64,000 nucleotides of DNA, from the NCBI GenBank assembly GCA_030386875.1, contig CM059557.1, positions 59,288,514 through 59,352,513 on the forward strand, in the 5' to 3' direction. Positions 11,455-22,402 of this stretch are shown here, in pieces. The notes below the pieces were generated by a model. That model ran no database searches, had not been told where the DNA came from, and was given only the letters and a program-made list of their open reading frames with translations. This DNA comes from Morinoia aosen. Lineage: Eukaryota > Arthropoda > Malacostraca > Amphipoda > Talitridae. A program made the position numbers and the translations under genes. Each line of letters opens with the position of its first letter. The first letter of the stretch is position 1.

Positions 11455-12170
11455 TTGAGCAGCGCGCGCTCCATGGCTCGCTCCAATGGTGTCTAGTTTA
11501 AACGCGCACGGCTCTTGTGAAGCTCCACACGAGGCGTCTACACGTGAGCCTGCAGCAAAATGTAGACCAGTGTAAACGGCCCTTAAGTCTGGCAAGATAT
11601 CAGGCGAGCTCAAACTCAGATCAATGGCAGACGACGAACGAGTCTGGATATGAAAATGCGTCGCTTCTCCGGTGTTTAGGATGCAGACATCGCCAGTAGT
11701 GAGAAGTTGCTCCACTGCCATGCCTCTTTGGTTGCACAAAGTATTTCCCCACATTGTATTGTTTGGCATTACCAAAAACGGTAGGGGTAGCTGATTTAAA
11801 AGGTGCAGCATTGCTGCAGACGTGAGTTCTTCTCCAGGGGACAGATATATGCTGCTCACCGTGATGAAAGGGCCAGCGATGTTCATTCTCACAGCAAATG
11901 CTTGAAGCTCAGTGGCTACTCGAAGGGGATGGTAGGCAGCATCTCTTCGCACCAGGATCGCCAGTCCAGTCCCAGGAACGGGATTATCAGAGGGCGAGAA
12001 AGTTTCAATATCGTAGTTGTTTGGTGGATGCGGGGTACTATTTCCTAACATAGTTTCTTGTAAGCAAATACATATGGGTTGGTATTGTGATATTAAACCT
12101 GCTAGGTCACCATACTTTCGACGGTAACCTCGGCAGTTCCATTGGACGATATTATTTATTGCTAGGATGG
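11404..12170 (-). pseudogene. Endonuclease domain of the I-like element, truncated and fused in frame to the neighbouring TIR element
   Basis: Starts with NNIVQWNCRGYRRKYGDLAG and CICLQETML, the first two endonuclease blocks, and later reads SSAIDLSLSSPDILPDLR. The block that should read GDFNAHN is replaced by LVMPNNTMWGN, so catalytic Asp and Asn are missing. At about 11591 the retroelement ends. The frame reads on through copy A of the TIR element for 60 further codons to 11404, giving a chimeric tail. The same tail peptide (YTGLHFAAGSRVDASCGAS) appears in copy B at 27900, which shows it is not retroelement sequence. Confidence 0.8.
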
Positions 12171-14035
12171 CACTCCAAGATATCACAGGGTTCTTCATTA
12201 CTGTCTTCTGTTCACCTGGACCACACGACGACTCTGCGTCTTTCCTCTCAGGGCCACCATCGCGACTGTGACGGCCGACATTAGGTGGAGGAACTTTCGG
12301 ACAGTGTTTCGGTATTGGAAAATTCTTTAACAGCTCCGTTTGAGGTCTCGAAGTGCATCGCAGTATGCCCTCTACAGAGGCCGATCTGTGACTTGTGCTA
12401 TGCTCCAATCGTCTTTCTTTGCTTCTCACAGCACGCTGGACAGAGCTCTCATCCTCGACCGCCGGCCTGCCCCAGGATGTCAAGGCTCTCTTGGAGGCAG
12501 GGGCTTCACGCGAGTGCGCTTCGGAGAGAGATGGCGAAGATGGCGATTCTTGTTGTGGACGTTTGAGACCAGTATTTGTTGTTGAAGTTTGTGATATCGG
12601 TCGGTCCGATTTTCCACGGTCCGAGGATGCAGGCTTCTCCAAAAGACGTTCGTCGGAAGACTTTTCTGGTCTTTCGGTTCTAGAGTAAGAACTTCGGGGT
12701 TTTCTATGTTCCTCATTAGGAGCGTCAGTCTGGGTTGCTATACTAGTCTGTGTTACGGCATGAGCAAATTCGCCTCCGACTCTCATCGGTATCTCCTCGC
12801 TGATGCGTGTTCCACCGGACTCAGCTGTCTGTAATTGCGGCTGGCGCACAGCCGATGAATAACTATGCGTTGGGCGCACGTAGCGACCGCAAGCCTTCCG
12901 CTTTGCCTCACCATAGCTTACACGTTCAGTAGTTTGTGTAGAAACTATTTCCTGTTCCAATTTATAGATAGGGCAGGACTGGTCACTGGCGGGGTGGGAC
13001 CCTTCACAGTTGGAGCACTTAGGTGGCAGAGTGCAGGGGAGTTCATGTGCTGTCCGGGAGCAGTGAAAGCATACAGCTTCTTGTTTACGGCAGCTATTTG
13101 CACCGTGACCAAAACTTTGGCACTTAAAACATCTACGCGGCCTGGGTATGTATTGCCTTACCTGGCACCGCGTCCAGCCTATACTCACGGACTCAGGTAG
13201 GCGCGTAGAATCGAAGGTCAGTATGTACACTGAGGTGGGTATTTCAGCTCCGTTCTGTCTTATTTTGGTCCGGTAGATAGATTTTACTCCGTTTCTGGCA
13301 AGGTCTTCAAGTAGAGTTTCATCTCCGTAATTTGGTTTATTTGTATACCAAATAGTCCCCTTTGTTTCATTCAACCTTCCATGAGGAGCAACAGTGATGC
13401 TCATCCCAGCAAGGGCTTTGGATTCTTGAGATAGTTTTTGCCTAATGTTCATTTCGGACCTCCACAAGGAGCGAGCCCGTTCGCGTCTCTGTTATCTTCA
13501 AAGGTCTACCACCAATTTTTCGTTCAAGTTCTCTATTTGCCACAATCACGTCCATCTCTGCGAGGTTAGAACCATCACTCGCGTTGATGGTGTAAAATTT
13601 CTTATAATCTGGATGTGTATTCTCATAGAGGGGCACATCTGTGCGATATCTTTGATTGGTACGTTGGCGGCGATGTCCAGATGAGTTTTCAATACGAAAA
13701 CTGAGTCGCCTTTGATTACGAGGTGGTATATATGGCCGAAGTACTAAATTTGTCTCTTCAGATTTAACGTAGGGTCCAGCGTCACTCACTGCAGCAAGCT
13801 GCGATGATACAGGTCGCAACGGTGGAGAAGGGGGACGGTCATGTGAAGTTTCCGTTGTGGTTCCTATGGTCCCAGCTCCATCTGCAGCCGCCGGCTGCAA
13901 GGGGGCGAGCCCCGATTTCAGAACAGTGCGGTGAGCAGGAAAAGTTTTCTTTGGAGATCTCTCCGCAGGAACCAAGAAGAGCGCTGGGTCATTTCCAAGA
14001 GATCGTGTCGGATTTTCAGTAGTAGAAGCAAGCAC
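12171..14035 (-). pseudogene. ORF1 (gag-like, three zinc knuckles) of the I-like element, frameshifted
   Basis: The N-terminal part (14035-13442) runs through YKKFYTINASDGSNLAEMDV and SLLVEVRNEH. The protein continues in another frame from about 13450 with QESKALAGMSITVAPH, so one frameshift near 13455 breaks it. Three CCHC-type knuckles follow: CFKCQSFGHGANSC, CFHCSRTAHELPC and CSNCEGSHPASDQSC. A Ser/Arg/Glu-rich tail comes next. This order (RNA-binding domain, knuckles, charged tail) is typical of I-clade ORF1, a nucleic-acid chaperone. The frame then runs without a stop into the endonuclease. Confidence 0.85.
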
Positions 14036-14039
14036 AGGT

Positions 14040-14450
14040 TTAGGATTCTCTTATCGGTAAGGATTTCTCCCCACCTATCCAGGCCGGCTCAAGCCGGAAA
14101 AGAACCCCTCGGGCGATCAGCAGCATTCTGGTGCATCTCTGCACTTAAGGAGGGCACACGCTGACCACTAGGAAGTAAAAACCTCCTCCCACCGTCGACC
14201 CCGGCCCGTGGCAGTCCCCAAGTACGCCCGAGGTAACAGAGACTTTATAACCCGTAACTGCCGGGGCCCGGTTTATATTTACATGGGAAACCTCACCCAT
14301 GGTCCCTCTTTTGTCAGGCTGCTCCAGTTGAGCCAGCCTACCATGGTTGAACCTACCAGAACCGGCGCCCCGACAGGATAGCCTCAACCCTCATTGCAGA
14401 ACGCAAGCCCTCCCACCACGACGGGGTAAGGACATGGGGAGGGTGTGACT
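14040..14450 (-). promoter_or_regulatory. G+C-rich 5' UTR, probable internal promoter region, of the I-like element
   Basis: On the minus strand this segment carries GGTTCAACCATGGTAGGCTG and GCTGCTCCAGTTGAGCCAGC-type blocks (read at 14345-14320), and lies between unique DNA and ORF1. Non-LTR elements carry their promoter within the 5' UTR, so promoter function is inferred from position only. Confidence 0.45.
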
Positions 14451-14540
14451 GCTGCACAACTGATCAGAGGAGCAGAGCATGAAATTAGGTACAATTCGGC
14501 AACGACGCACAATCAATAATCGAAACACAACTTCTAGGCC

Positions 14541-14706
14541 AGTGAAGGCTTTACAACGTAGGGCCTCTTCACACCATTTTCCCATTTCATGTTGATATCA
14601 AATCATACTAGGTCATCTACATTCGTTAGATGCAAGAACACTTTACAGCAGTTCAACAAGCCAAAGGAAAAACGCTCAAACCAGGACATCATCACTAAAT
14701 CTCAGA
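14541..14706 (+). repeat. Direct repeat, copy 1 (with 15880-16031)
   Basis: Shares with 15880-16031 the strings CATGTTGATATCA, ATCATACTA, TCGTTAGATGCAAGAAC, ACAGCAGTTCAA and AAAACGCTCAAA in order. The match covers about 150 bases at roughly 85 percent by eye. It lies just left of the host exon at 14777. Confidence 0.8.
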
Positions 14707-14776
14707 AGTTTTACATTGAGACGTTTGTAATGACACACGACTTATCAGAGAGGCAGCAAAAGAACGGTTTGCTCAC

Positions 14777-14879
14777 CTGGAGAGCCGAGGAAGCGCACTT
14801 GTGTGTCTTGAGGAACATGACGTGCTGCTGCGGCGCGGGAGGCTGGCTCGACGCGTCCGTCGACATGTCTTCAGGCAAG
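14777..14879 (-). CDS. Second coding exon of a galactose/galactosylceramide 3-O-sulfotransferase-like gene
   Basis: On the minus strand an acceptor (TCTTTCGACCGCAG) precedes 103 coding bases and a consensus donor (CAG|GTGAGC) follows. The product is LPEDMSTDASSQPPAPQQ, then HVMFLKTHKCASSALQ. The segment FLKTHK(C/T)ASS is the 5'-phosphosulfate (PAPS) binding loop of GAL3ST-family enzymes, Golgi type II proteins that transfer sulfate to galactose on glycolipids and glycans. The preceding Pro/Gln-rich stretch fits the variable stem region. The exon begins with the third base of a codon, exactly complementing the two left over from 25065-25153, and ends on a codon boundary. It is much more G+C rich than its surroundings. 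The remaining catalytic domain is not in the window and should lie to the left. Confidence 0.85.
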
Positions 14880-15879
14880 CTGCGGTCGAAAGATATTTCA
14901 TTATCATCAAGTTTATCAATGTGATATCACACATTAATGTTTGAAAGATGTGAATTAAGGCCGGAGATTAATGACGGTTACCAGAGGTCGGCCGGAATCT
15001 ATTTCAGACACCGGGGGCAAGATGGAAATCACAGCGAGTTTTTCCCAATAGGTTGACAAGATGAGAAATGAGAACTTTGCTCGCCATGCAGAGTCGCGAA
15101 CTCTCGGCCATATAAAATGCCAGTATTATGTACGAAAGTCTGCTTATTCGAATATTTTTTTAACTTTTTCAATCACATTGATTGGCCCAATAGTATTTCT
15201 TTGTTTAAACATTTTTTACACGGAACATTTTCCATAATTGTTTGGTTCAAAAATCAATACGCCATTTTGTGAAAACATTTCCAAACATTAATCCTCCTAA
15301 CGATACGAGTGAATTTCAAATGCTAAAATATGTTTTTTTCAGGTCGTAAAAAGTCCTCACATTTAAATCTAATTCGTTTCAAGTCTGCACTTTCAGGGTA
15401 ATTTGCCAATGTGAGCACGGTAAGATACTGTTTTCTTGTCAAAAAATTGTTCCTCTCCTCAGCACGTTGACTACGTTTGCGCGGTTGTTACGGTTGGTTA
15501 AGTTGTAAGCAGCGCAGTTGTGAATTCGACTTTAGCGTTCGAATACATTTCTACTCTTTCTAAGAAGTGTGAATACAATTGAACGATAATATATAACTTC
15601 TGACACTGGAATCTATTGAAAAAAGGTATGAAGTGATTGCAATTCTAGACATTTATAGCGATACCAAAATGATTAATTTACTTCGTGGTAAACATATGTC
15701 CCGATACGTAATCAATGTGTTAAATTACTAGCGATCTCTTATGCCCTTGTTGTTCGACTGTTCAAGTTGTGCGTTCTGGGCCCTGCATTACCCTGCGACA
15801 TCAGATTCGACTACTTAAATATTTTCTAGCTTTAACAGTAAACTAGAGTCGTCATATCACAGGAACTTATGGGCTAAAC

Positions 15880-16031
15880 AACGTAGTCACAACGTAGTCA
15901 CACTATTTTTCCATTACATGTTGATATCATATCATACTAAATCGTCTACAATCGTTAGATGCAAGAACGCTTAACAGCAGTTCAATAAACCAAAGAAAAA
16001 ACGCTCAAAACATGACATCATCATTAAATCT
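15880..16031 (+). repeat. Direct repeat, copy 2 (with 14541-14706)
   Basis: Copy of the block at 14541-14706 in the same orientation, placed inside the intron about 100 bases from the left end of the Harbinger element. Both copies begin with an ACAACGTAG string. No terminal structure was recognised. Confidence 0.8.
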
Positions 16032-16362
16032 GCTTGGGCAACAGCGCTGGATGTTAAAACCGCTTTATTGTTCTGACTGCAATTCATTCTTTTAACACAC
16101 ATAGAAAATGATGCAATAAATGGTCAAAAAATTTTATATTAAGGTGCGGTTCCACATAAACCGTGTGCTGCACAATTTGTTGCGCACTTTTTATGCAGAA
16201 CTTCGTCAGCGCGCGCACAAAAAGAACACCCCGTGACCCCAGGTCCACCGGATAATGTGCGCAGCTTTTTGTACGCGAACAGTGCAACACGTGCTGACCT
16301 GTGCGCGTACAAAAAGTTAGGCACAGACCGCACAGTTTGCCTTCAGTGATCTAGTTAGCAAA

Positions 16363-18517
16363 ATGGACGGATAAGAAGAGGTTGTGCTGTGTGCTGCAGC
16401 CAGTGTTGTAATATGCAGTTTGCTAAAAAAGAAAAGAAGAGCAAAACCTAAGTGTTGGGTTCGACCATTTCTGACACGACGAGAGGAAGAAACGGAAAAT
16501 TTTTTAGAACAATTAAAAATTGATCCTCTGAGTGGATTTAAGAATTTTTCACGAATATCATGTGAAGATTTTGAGGCCCTCATAATTAACATTGGTCCTT
16601 TGATAGCCAAATAAGACACTAACTATAGAAAAAGTGTTCCTGTCTCAATAAGGCTGGCAATAACGCTTAGATAATTAGCATTGGTCCTTTGATAGCCAAA
16701 TAAGACACTAACTATAGAAAAAGTGTTCCTGTCTCAATAAGGCTGGCAATAACGCTTAGCAAAGTTTCAAAGGAGCTCATACGCCGTATTGTTCCAGAAG
16801 TGTGAGCTGCATTGATAACCACATTGAAAGAAAACATTAAGGTGAGTGAAACACATTGTGCTTAACATATTTCCATTTATTATTGAAATTTAGTATACGA
16901 TATACGCAATGGTTTTACATTAGAAAAGTTATTGGAAATTATTCCTATCAATTACAATTCATTCATATTCCATTAAACTGTAGAATGTTAGTAACTACCG
17001 CTACTATTTCCACCATAATAGTTGAAAGTGTTTACAGCTGCGGCAGCAGTAGAATGCCCATAATTTTGCATAGTTTACGAATGGTCTGAATATGGCGACG
17101 GTATAGGAGTTGTAGAGTACTTTCCAGTGCCAATGATCGCGTCATACTATAGCATGTCTATATCCCGTTGCATTGAAATCTTTGTCCGCTCGTCTTTGAT
17201 TTTGCGTAATTTTGTTGCTACAGCAATACCAAAAATATCGTCATCATCTTTTGTCTTTGCTTGCACCGTCTTATTCACGTTTTCCATAATGGATAAAGCA
17301 TGAGCAATTCTTGGGTCCTCATCATGAGCACGTTTTCTCACTTTCTTATGAGGCTTTAATTTGCCACTTGAACTTTCTTGAGGTGCTTCAAGTGTTTCTT
17401 GAGGTGCTTCTTCAGTTTCACTTTCCCCTTCTTCAAGCAAGTCTTCACACATCTGTTGAAAAAAATTATAAATTTCTAACCATATAATTTGCTTGAGGAA
17501 TAACACACAAGACCTAATATTGCCGATAACATCCATACTTTAAGTATTTTCTCAATAACCTTAAATATATTGACCAAAATGTTAGTTTAAAAAATTACTT
17601 TCTTTCATTATCTAGCTTCAAACATGTAATTTATACAATATTGTATGCATCACAACAGTAATAACATTAATATATTAAATTTATTTCAGATCCCCAGTAC
17701 CCCGGAAGAATGGAACATGGTGGCAAGTGACTTTCATCGTTTGTGGAATTTCCCTCATTGCTTGGGAGCAATGGATGGAAAACACGTCGTGCTTCAAGCT
17801 CCGGCTAACACTGGGAGTGATTTCTTCAATTACAAAGGACAATTTAGCATCGTGCTGCTAGCAGTAGTTGATGCTAAATACTTGTTTAGACACGTGGATA
17901 TTGATTGGATGTAAAGGAAGGATATCGGATGGGGGTGTATTTAAAAATACTCTTTTATACGCGAATCTTCAACAGGGGAACTTGAGTTTACCAAACCCCC
18001 ATGCCTTACCAGGAAGAAATGAAGCTGTTCAACACGTGATAGTTGCAGATGATGCGTTCGCATTGGATGTCAATGTACTTAAACCTTACCCAGGTCAACA
18101 TGACAAAAGATCAAAAGAAAGGATATTCAATTATCGTTTAAGCAGAGCGAGGCGAATATCTGAAAATGTATTTGGCATTTTATCTGCAGTGTTTCGTGTA
18201 CTTAGGAAACCTATTCTCTTAGCTCCTGAAAAAGCGCAGCAGATAACACTGACGTGTTGTTACTTGCATAATTTTTTAATGAAAAACAGGCATCTTCACA
18301 ACTGTATTCTCCGAATGGTTTTTTAGATACTGAAAATCCAGAAACTCATTGCATTGTACCCGGAGCTTGGCGCCGGGATGAACCCAATGAAAATTTCTTA
18401 CCCTTACAACATGTCGGAAGAAAAGCATCAGGAAGTGCAGTTGCAGTTAGAGAAGAGTTTGCAGAGTATTTTGTAACAGACATAGGAATGGTTCCTTGGC
18501 AAGAAGAAATAGCTTAA
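16363..18517 (+). pseudogene. Harbinger transposase (DDE_4/HARBI1-like nuclease), inactivated
   Basis: Exon 1 is 16363-16841 (donor AAG|GTGAGTG) and exon 2 is 17690-18517 (acceptor TTATTTCAG). Exon 1 encodes CWVRPFLTRREEE and GFKNFSRISCEDFEALI, the usual N-terminal region. Exon 2 encodes [12 protein letters not shown] (first Asp, 17774-17776), RISDGGVF (second Asp, 17928-17930) and RRISENVFGIL (Glu, 18162-18164), so the DDE triad is present. It ends in EEFAEYFVTDIGMVPWQ, a typical C-terminus. Damage: TAA at 16372, TAA near 16612, an 89-bp tandem duplication at 16582-16759, TGA near 16803, a 4-base insertion near 17908 and a frameshift near 18285. Confidence 0.9.
16582..16759 (+). repeat. 89-bp tandem duplication inside transposase exon 1
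   Basis: 16582-16670 and 16671-16759 differ at a single base (ATAATTAAC versus ATAATTAGC). The length is not a multiple of three, so it shifts the frame. Near-identity shows it is much younger than the other lesions in the gene. Confidence 0.97.
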
Positions 18518-19481
18518 TAAATTGTTAGCAATCAACCGGGGTGGAAAAATACTCAGGTTTCATTGGGTAAAATCATGTTTATTGGATAAAATGTTCTTTT
18601 TTGGATGGGTTTATTTAGGTTGTGCCAACCCTGGCACTAAATGACTATACTTTAACAATTAAACAGTTATGACAGATGATTCACTATCCCATATTGGGGT
18701 CATAATGTATTTTGATTTATATATTGAGAGTGTAATATCGCGTGTTCAGCTGTTCACCAATCTAATTCTAATTAAGTGGTACCTACAAGCTGTCCACGGT
18801 TAACATGATTGTGATCAATACATGGCTCGTAAACTATCCTTGGCAACCTTTGTATTCTTCCAAGTGATGACTCTGTAAACCTGGCTTAATGTGAAATATA
18901 AAGAATATTAAATTATGTTAATTAAATTTCACTTATCATGTATATTATTTAAAAAAGGTAAATATCTATGTATTAATACGCTAACCTGTGCGTCAGGCCC
19001 TTCAACATCATTGCGGTATCCATGATACGGGTTGGCTCGCGTCGGGTCGCGTTACATTAGAGGGAGAGAGAGACAGGGGGAGAGAGTGAGGTTGAGAAGG
19101 GAGGAAGAGAGAGAGAGGAGAGGGGTAAGGGGAGAAGAAAATAGCGTCATTTTTTCATTTATAATTTTTTTTCTATTTTTGAATTTTTTGAATTTTTGAA
19201 TTTTTTTATTTGTTAGTATAGGAGAGGTTAGGATTGGATAGGTTAGTATATGTTATGTTAGGATGGGTTAGGGTAGAATATGTTATGTTAAAATTTTTTA
19301 GGTAATGTTGACGGAATTTTTTCACGGGTCCACCTAGCTTATTGATGACATTGTCCGTGGAATTTCCATGGGCCCAGCTAGTATATTATGATTACCCTTG
19401 TAGAACGCTTCATCCGTTCCTATATACATTGTTGCGCTTGAATGCGTATGTACTCAAATATGCACATTATAACTGTGATTA

Positions 19482-19636
19482 CTAGGGCTCGGATATCACC
19501 TCGGGCATCTAAGTTAAACGCACGAGGTGTTTTAGAAAATATAGATTAGTATAATCAAATTTTTCATTTTAAATTTTTGGTACGAAGAATTTTTAGTGGC
19601 ATCTATCGTTTTACTGCATAACTATCCGAGCCCTAG
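19482..19636. mobile_element. 155-bp MITE with 14-bp perfect TIRs
   Basis: Ends are CTAGGGCTCGGATA and TATCCGAGCCCTAG, perfect inverted repeats. If the outer TA is the target duplication this is a Tc1/mariner-type MITE with GGGCTCGGATA termini. No coding capacity. Confidence 0.8.
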
Positions 19637-19760
19637 TTAGTACAGTACAGGGTGTAATACTATCTTCAAGAAGCCTCACGAATGCTTGTATATATTAAGA
19701 TACATATTGATATCGTGCATAATTTGAATAAGCCATTTAAGTGTTCGCAATGTGACTATA

Positions 19761-19945
19761 CAGGGTGTTTCTTTCTGTGACCAAAATTTAACCATGGTAG
19801 AAAATCGCAAAGTAAAACGATTTACATGAATGGCAAAAACCGTAAAAGTCCTGTATTCTTGAGAGTTGAGCGACTCATGTCATGTGCCGCCAGTTGTCAA
19901 TTTTTTACATATGGTCAAATTTTGGTCACGTAAAAAATCACCCTG
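19761..19945. mobile_element. 185-bp MITE, TA-flanked (mariner-like)
   Basis: Left end CAGGGTGTTTCTTTCTGTGA then CCAAAATTTAACCAT. The inverted right end is CAGGGTGATTTTTTACGTGA then CCAAAATTTGACCAT. TA flanks both sides (19759-19760 and 19946-19947). Only the ends match, as in mariner-derived MITEs. Confidence 0.88.
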
Positions 19946-22402
19946 TAGTCAGCACGGAAAGGTGATCCGAAATATTAATAAGTATTTCATAACTGTATAA
20001 TTAAATTGCAAATAATACATGCACATTGTCTTACCTGCTGATTCATTCGTCATTCTGTATTGACAGTGACGTTGGGACAGTGTCTTCCTTGAATGAAAGA
20101 GAGATAATCAAATGCGAACCACTTTGGCTTATAAATGTCACTTACGCCAGAACCTGAACTTTTAGATTCAGCAACTTTCTTGCGCTCTCTGCGGTACTGA
20201 GTAAGAATAATCTTCCATTTTCTCATTACCTCAGTTGAATTGCAACAAAATTCTTTGCCCAAATCCGTTGTTGCATCATGCTTTATATTCTTGTTTTTAT
20301 ACTCGTTGCATGAAGTGTCCCAGAGCACTGGACGCGCCTCAACTGCCTGAATAAACTTAATAACTTTATCGTTCGTCCACTCCATTTTTCGCGAACACAC
20401 AGATGTTTCCCTTTAGCAGCGGAAGCACAACTGAGTGCGCGCACAAATCAATCCTGTTCGTCAGAGCGAGTACACAAAGAAGTTGAGTACGCGCACACAT
20501 GTTCGCAGATGTGCGCGCACTTTCTCAAATGTTCGCGTACAATTTGTTGTCGTTCGCTTATACGGTTCCACCGGCGCATACATTTGTTCAGTACAGTGTG
20601 TGGCACAGTGCAGCACACCGGTGGAACCACACCTTTAGGTATCAACATTTATTTACTCACCCTATACATAAGTAAATTTTAATAAGTTACACTCAATATC
20701 GAAAAGTTCTGACAGAAATTGTAAGGAAATAATCACATATATGCATTTGATTTCTTTAAAGCTGGCGCCAGTATTATAGGACCAGTAGTCCGACGACAGT
20801 GCTATGTAATTAAAATTGGCCTGGGTCGAAGGAGGCAGAGGCTGAACTATTGCTTTTTTGCTCCTGCTCTTAGACGCGATAACATTGAGATGACGTCACA
20901 CTAGTGGTCCGAAAATTTGGGAGCTTGAAGAAAATTCAATGATTTTAAATGCGTTTCTTGGTATAATTTCCGTCAGAACTTCAGCAATGCTGTGTGTGAG
21001 TGATAACAGATTACGAATATGGTGAGTAAAGATTTGAAGATTTCTACCATTTTCTATTTAGTTTCACACATTAAGTTCTTTATGGTACATTTACGACTAT
21101 ATGAATGAATCGCAACCGTCACATGAAGCTGTGCAACGGCAGGAAGAAAGAAATTACAGCTGAGACAGTATTCACAGTCGTAATGTCCAATTTTCATCAT
21201 TTATTAATTTGTTTGTTGAATTGTGCCAGACTCTTCTCACAAAGGAATTATGACGATATCGTGTTGTGTAGAATATGAAAATGAAAGCTGGGTGAAAAAA
21301 CTTCACCTTACGTCACTTTTACGGTCCAAAGACAAAATAAAGATCCCAACCTTGCTGATGTTACTATACTGACGCACTTCATCAGTGCATTGTTTTCTAA
21401 CCTTTCTAAAGCCTGGTTAGCTACGTTCTACAGCAAATCGTCGATAAATTGAAGCTAACTTCGTTTCCTCCCCGTCGATACACCACAGATAACGTCAATT
21501 CGTGGATAATTTTGGTGACGTTATGAAATCTATAAACATGCCTGGAGATATTGGTGGCCTTGGTTCAACTCACAGATGTCTTCAAATGAATGTTTCAGAG
21601 TTTACTAGTCGTAGCTTGTTTTTTTTTCGAAAATCGATACTAAAGTATTTTCTCACGTTGTAATACCTTTGGCGTTTATTTATTTATACATATGTTTGGT
21701 GTCTGCTTCTTGCGTCTCTCTATGACGCTCATAAGGATGCGTAATCACAGTATCTGTGATTCGAGTTTCACCAGTGCAAGAATATTTTAATCGCGGGTAC
21801 CATTGGAATTGGATATATTTTTTTCTCATCCACATCTGGAAAATTGATTTATGGAAAACATCGAATCCAGTGTCTTTGAAAGGCCGTGTACACTATCAAT
21901 ACATATTTTTACGTGGAAATTACTGTTTCAACTTTCAAGTCAAATTGATATTTTTTTGTTCTGTTCAAAGGATTTTGATCGCATTTTCAATTCTTATTTG
22001 GCTTCGAAAATTGTTTTCCTGACCCAATCATGAACCAATTTTGCGTTAAAAATAATGAACAGTTAATTACGTTTGTTTTCATTTTTTCGTTCTATAGGGA
22101 CTCATGTTAATGGTACAGAAATAATGATGCGAAAATCGCTCGAAACTACGGCGGCGCTGAAGCGTGGGTTACATTCGGGAAGCTAGGCTTTGATGGGGCG
22201 TCAGTTAGGGTTTTTCCCTGGTACGAACTTTGCACAGTCTTTGAAGCATTTAAGTAAAAACTGAAATGTAATAAAAAGGTATAATAAGCAATGTGAAGAG
22301 AACAATATGTTAATAAAAATAGGAGTTAAGGTGTAATAAGGGTATTTGGACACGGAAGAATACGTTTCTCACTCGAGAGTACCTACTGGTAAGCGGGACG
22401 CA

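Larger units (their letters stand above)
10128..11590. mobile_element. TIR element family, copy A (left end missing), with a hAT inside
   Basis: 10130-10456 and 11455-11590 match 26320-26640 and 27785-27916 of copy B. Shared landmarks are GCGAGAAACTACATT, CTTTTAATTGAAAT, CAAATAAAAAAGAGATTACG and, at the right end, CACACGAGGCGTCTACACGT, GAGCCTGCAGCAAAATGTAG and AACGGCCCTTA. The left terminal segment present in copy B is absent here. The right end abuts the retrotransposon at 11591. The TIR style (GGCC GTTTACACT) resembles PIF/Harbinger-type non-autonomous elements, but no transposase of its own is seen. Confidence 0.7.
11591..14450 (-). mobile_element. I-like non-LTR retrotransposon, 5' half only
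   Basis: Contains a G+C-rich 5' UTR (about 14450-14040), ORF1 and the endonuclease, then stops abruptly at 11591 against copy A of the TIR element. The reverse transcriptase is absent. Non-LTR elements are normally truncated at the 5' end, so losing the 3' half points to a later deletion or rearrangement. The continuation is not found on the far side of copy A. Confidence 0.8.
18518..20034. other. Harbinger interior without coding sequence: purine tract and two MITEs
   Basis: Part of the MADF intron. It holds a GA-rich tract (19050-19140, GAGAGAGAGACAGGGGGAG type), a degenerate TTAGG-like stretch (19215-19290), the MITEs at 19482 and 19761, and otherwise AT-rich sequence. Confidence 0.7.
17147..20400 (-). 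pseudogene. Harbinger accessory MADF/BESS protein gene (two exons)
   Basis: Exon 1 (20400-20035) encodes a MADF domain: EWTNDKVIKFIQAVEARPVL, later VMRKWKIILTQYRRERKK, then KPKWFAFDYLSFI. A donor CAG|GTAAGA follows. Exon 2 (17452-17147, acceptor TTTTTTCAACAG) encodes an acidic linker, a basic patch KKVRKRAHDEDP and a BESS-like end IFGIAVATKLRKIK. Frame and phase join. A TGA at 20052-20050, just before the donor, now interrupts the product. In Harbinger elements this protein binds the TIRs and carries the nuclease into the nucleus. Exon 2 lies inside the transposase intron, and transposase exon 2 lies inside this gene's intron. Confidence 0.85.
16142..20634. mobile_element. Full-length PIF/Harbinger DNA transposon
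   Basis: The left end is AGGTGCGGTTCCAC and the right end reads, inverted, AGGTGTGGTTCCAC, with similarity extending through CCG.GTGTGCTGCAC. Both ends are flanked by TTA (16139-16141 and 20635-20637), the 3-bp TWA duplication of this superfamily. Inside are the two expected genes: a DDE nuclease on the plus strand and a MADF (Myb/SANT-like) protein on the minus strand. Both carry stops or frameshifts, so the copy is inactive. Two MITEs have inserted into its interior (19482-19636, 19761-19945). Confidence 0.93.

Noticed and set aside
20435-20638. Frames at both ends of the Harbinger element
   Set aside because: They lie in the inverted terminal regions and show no domain similarity.
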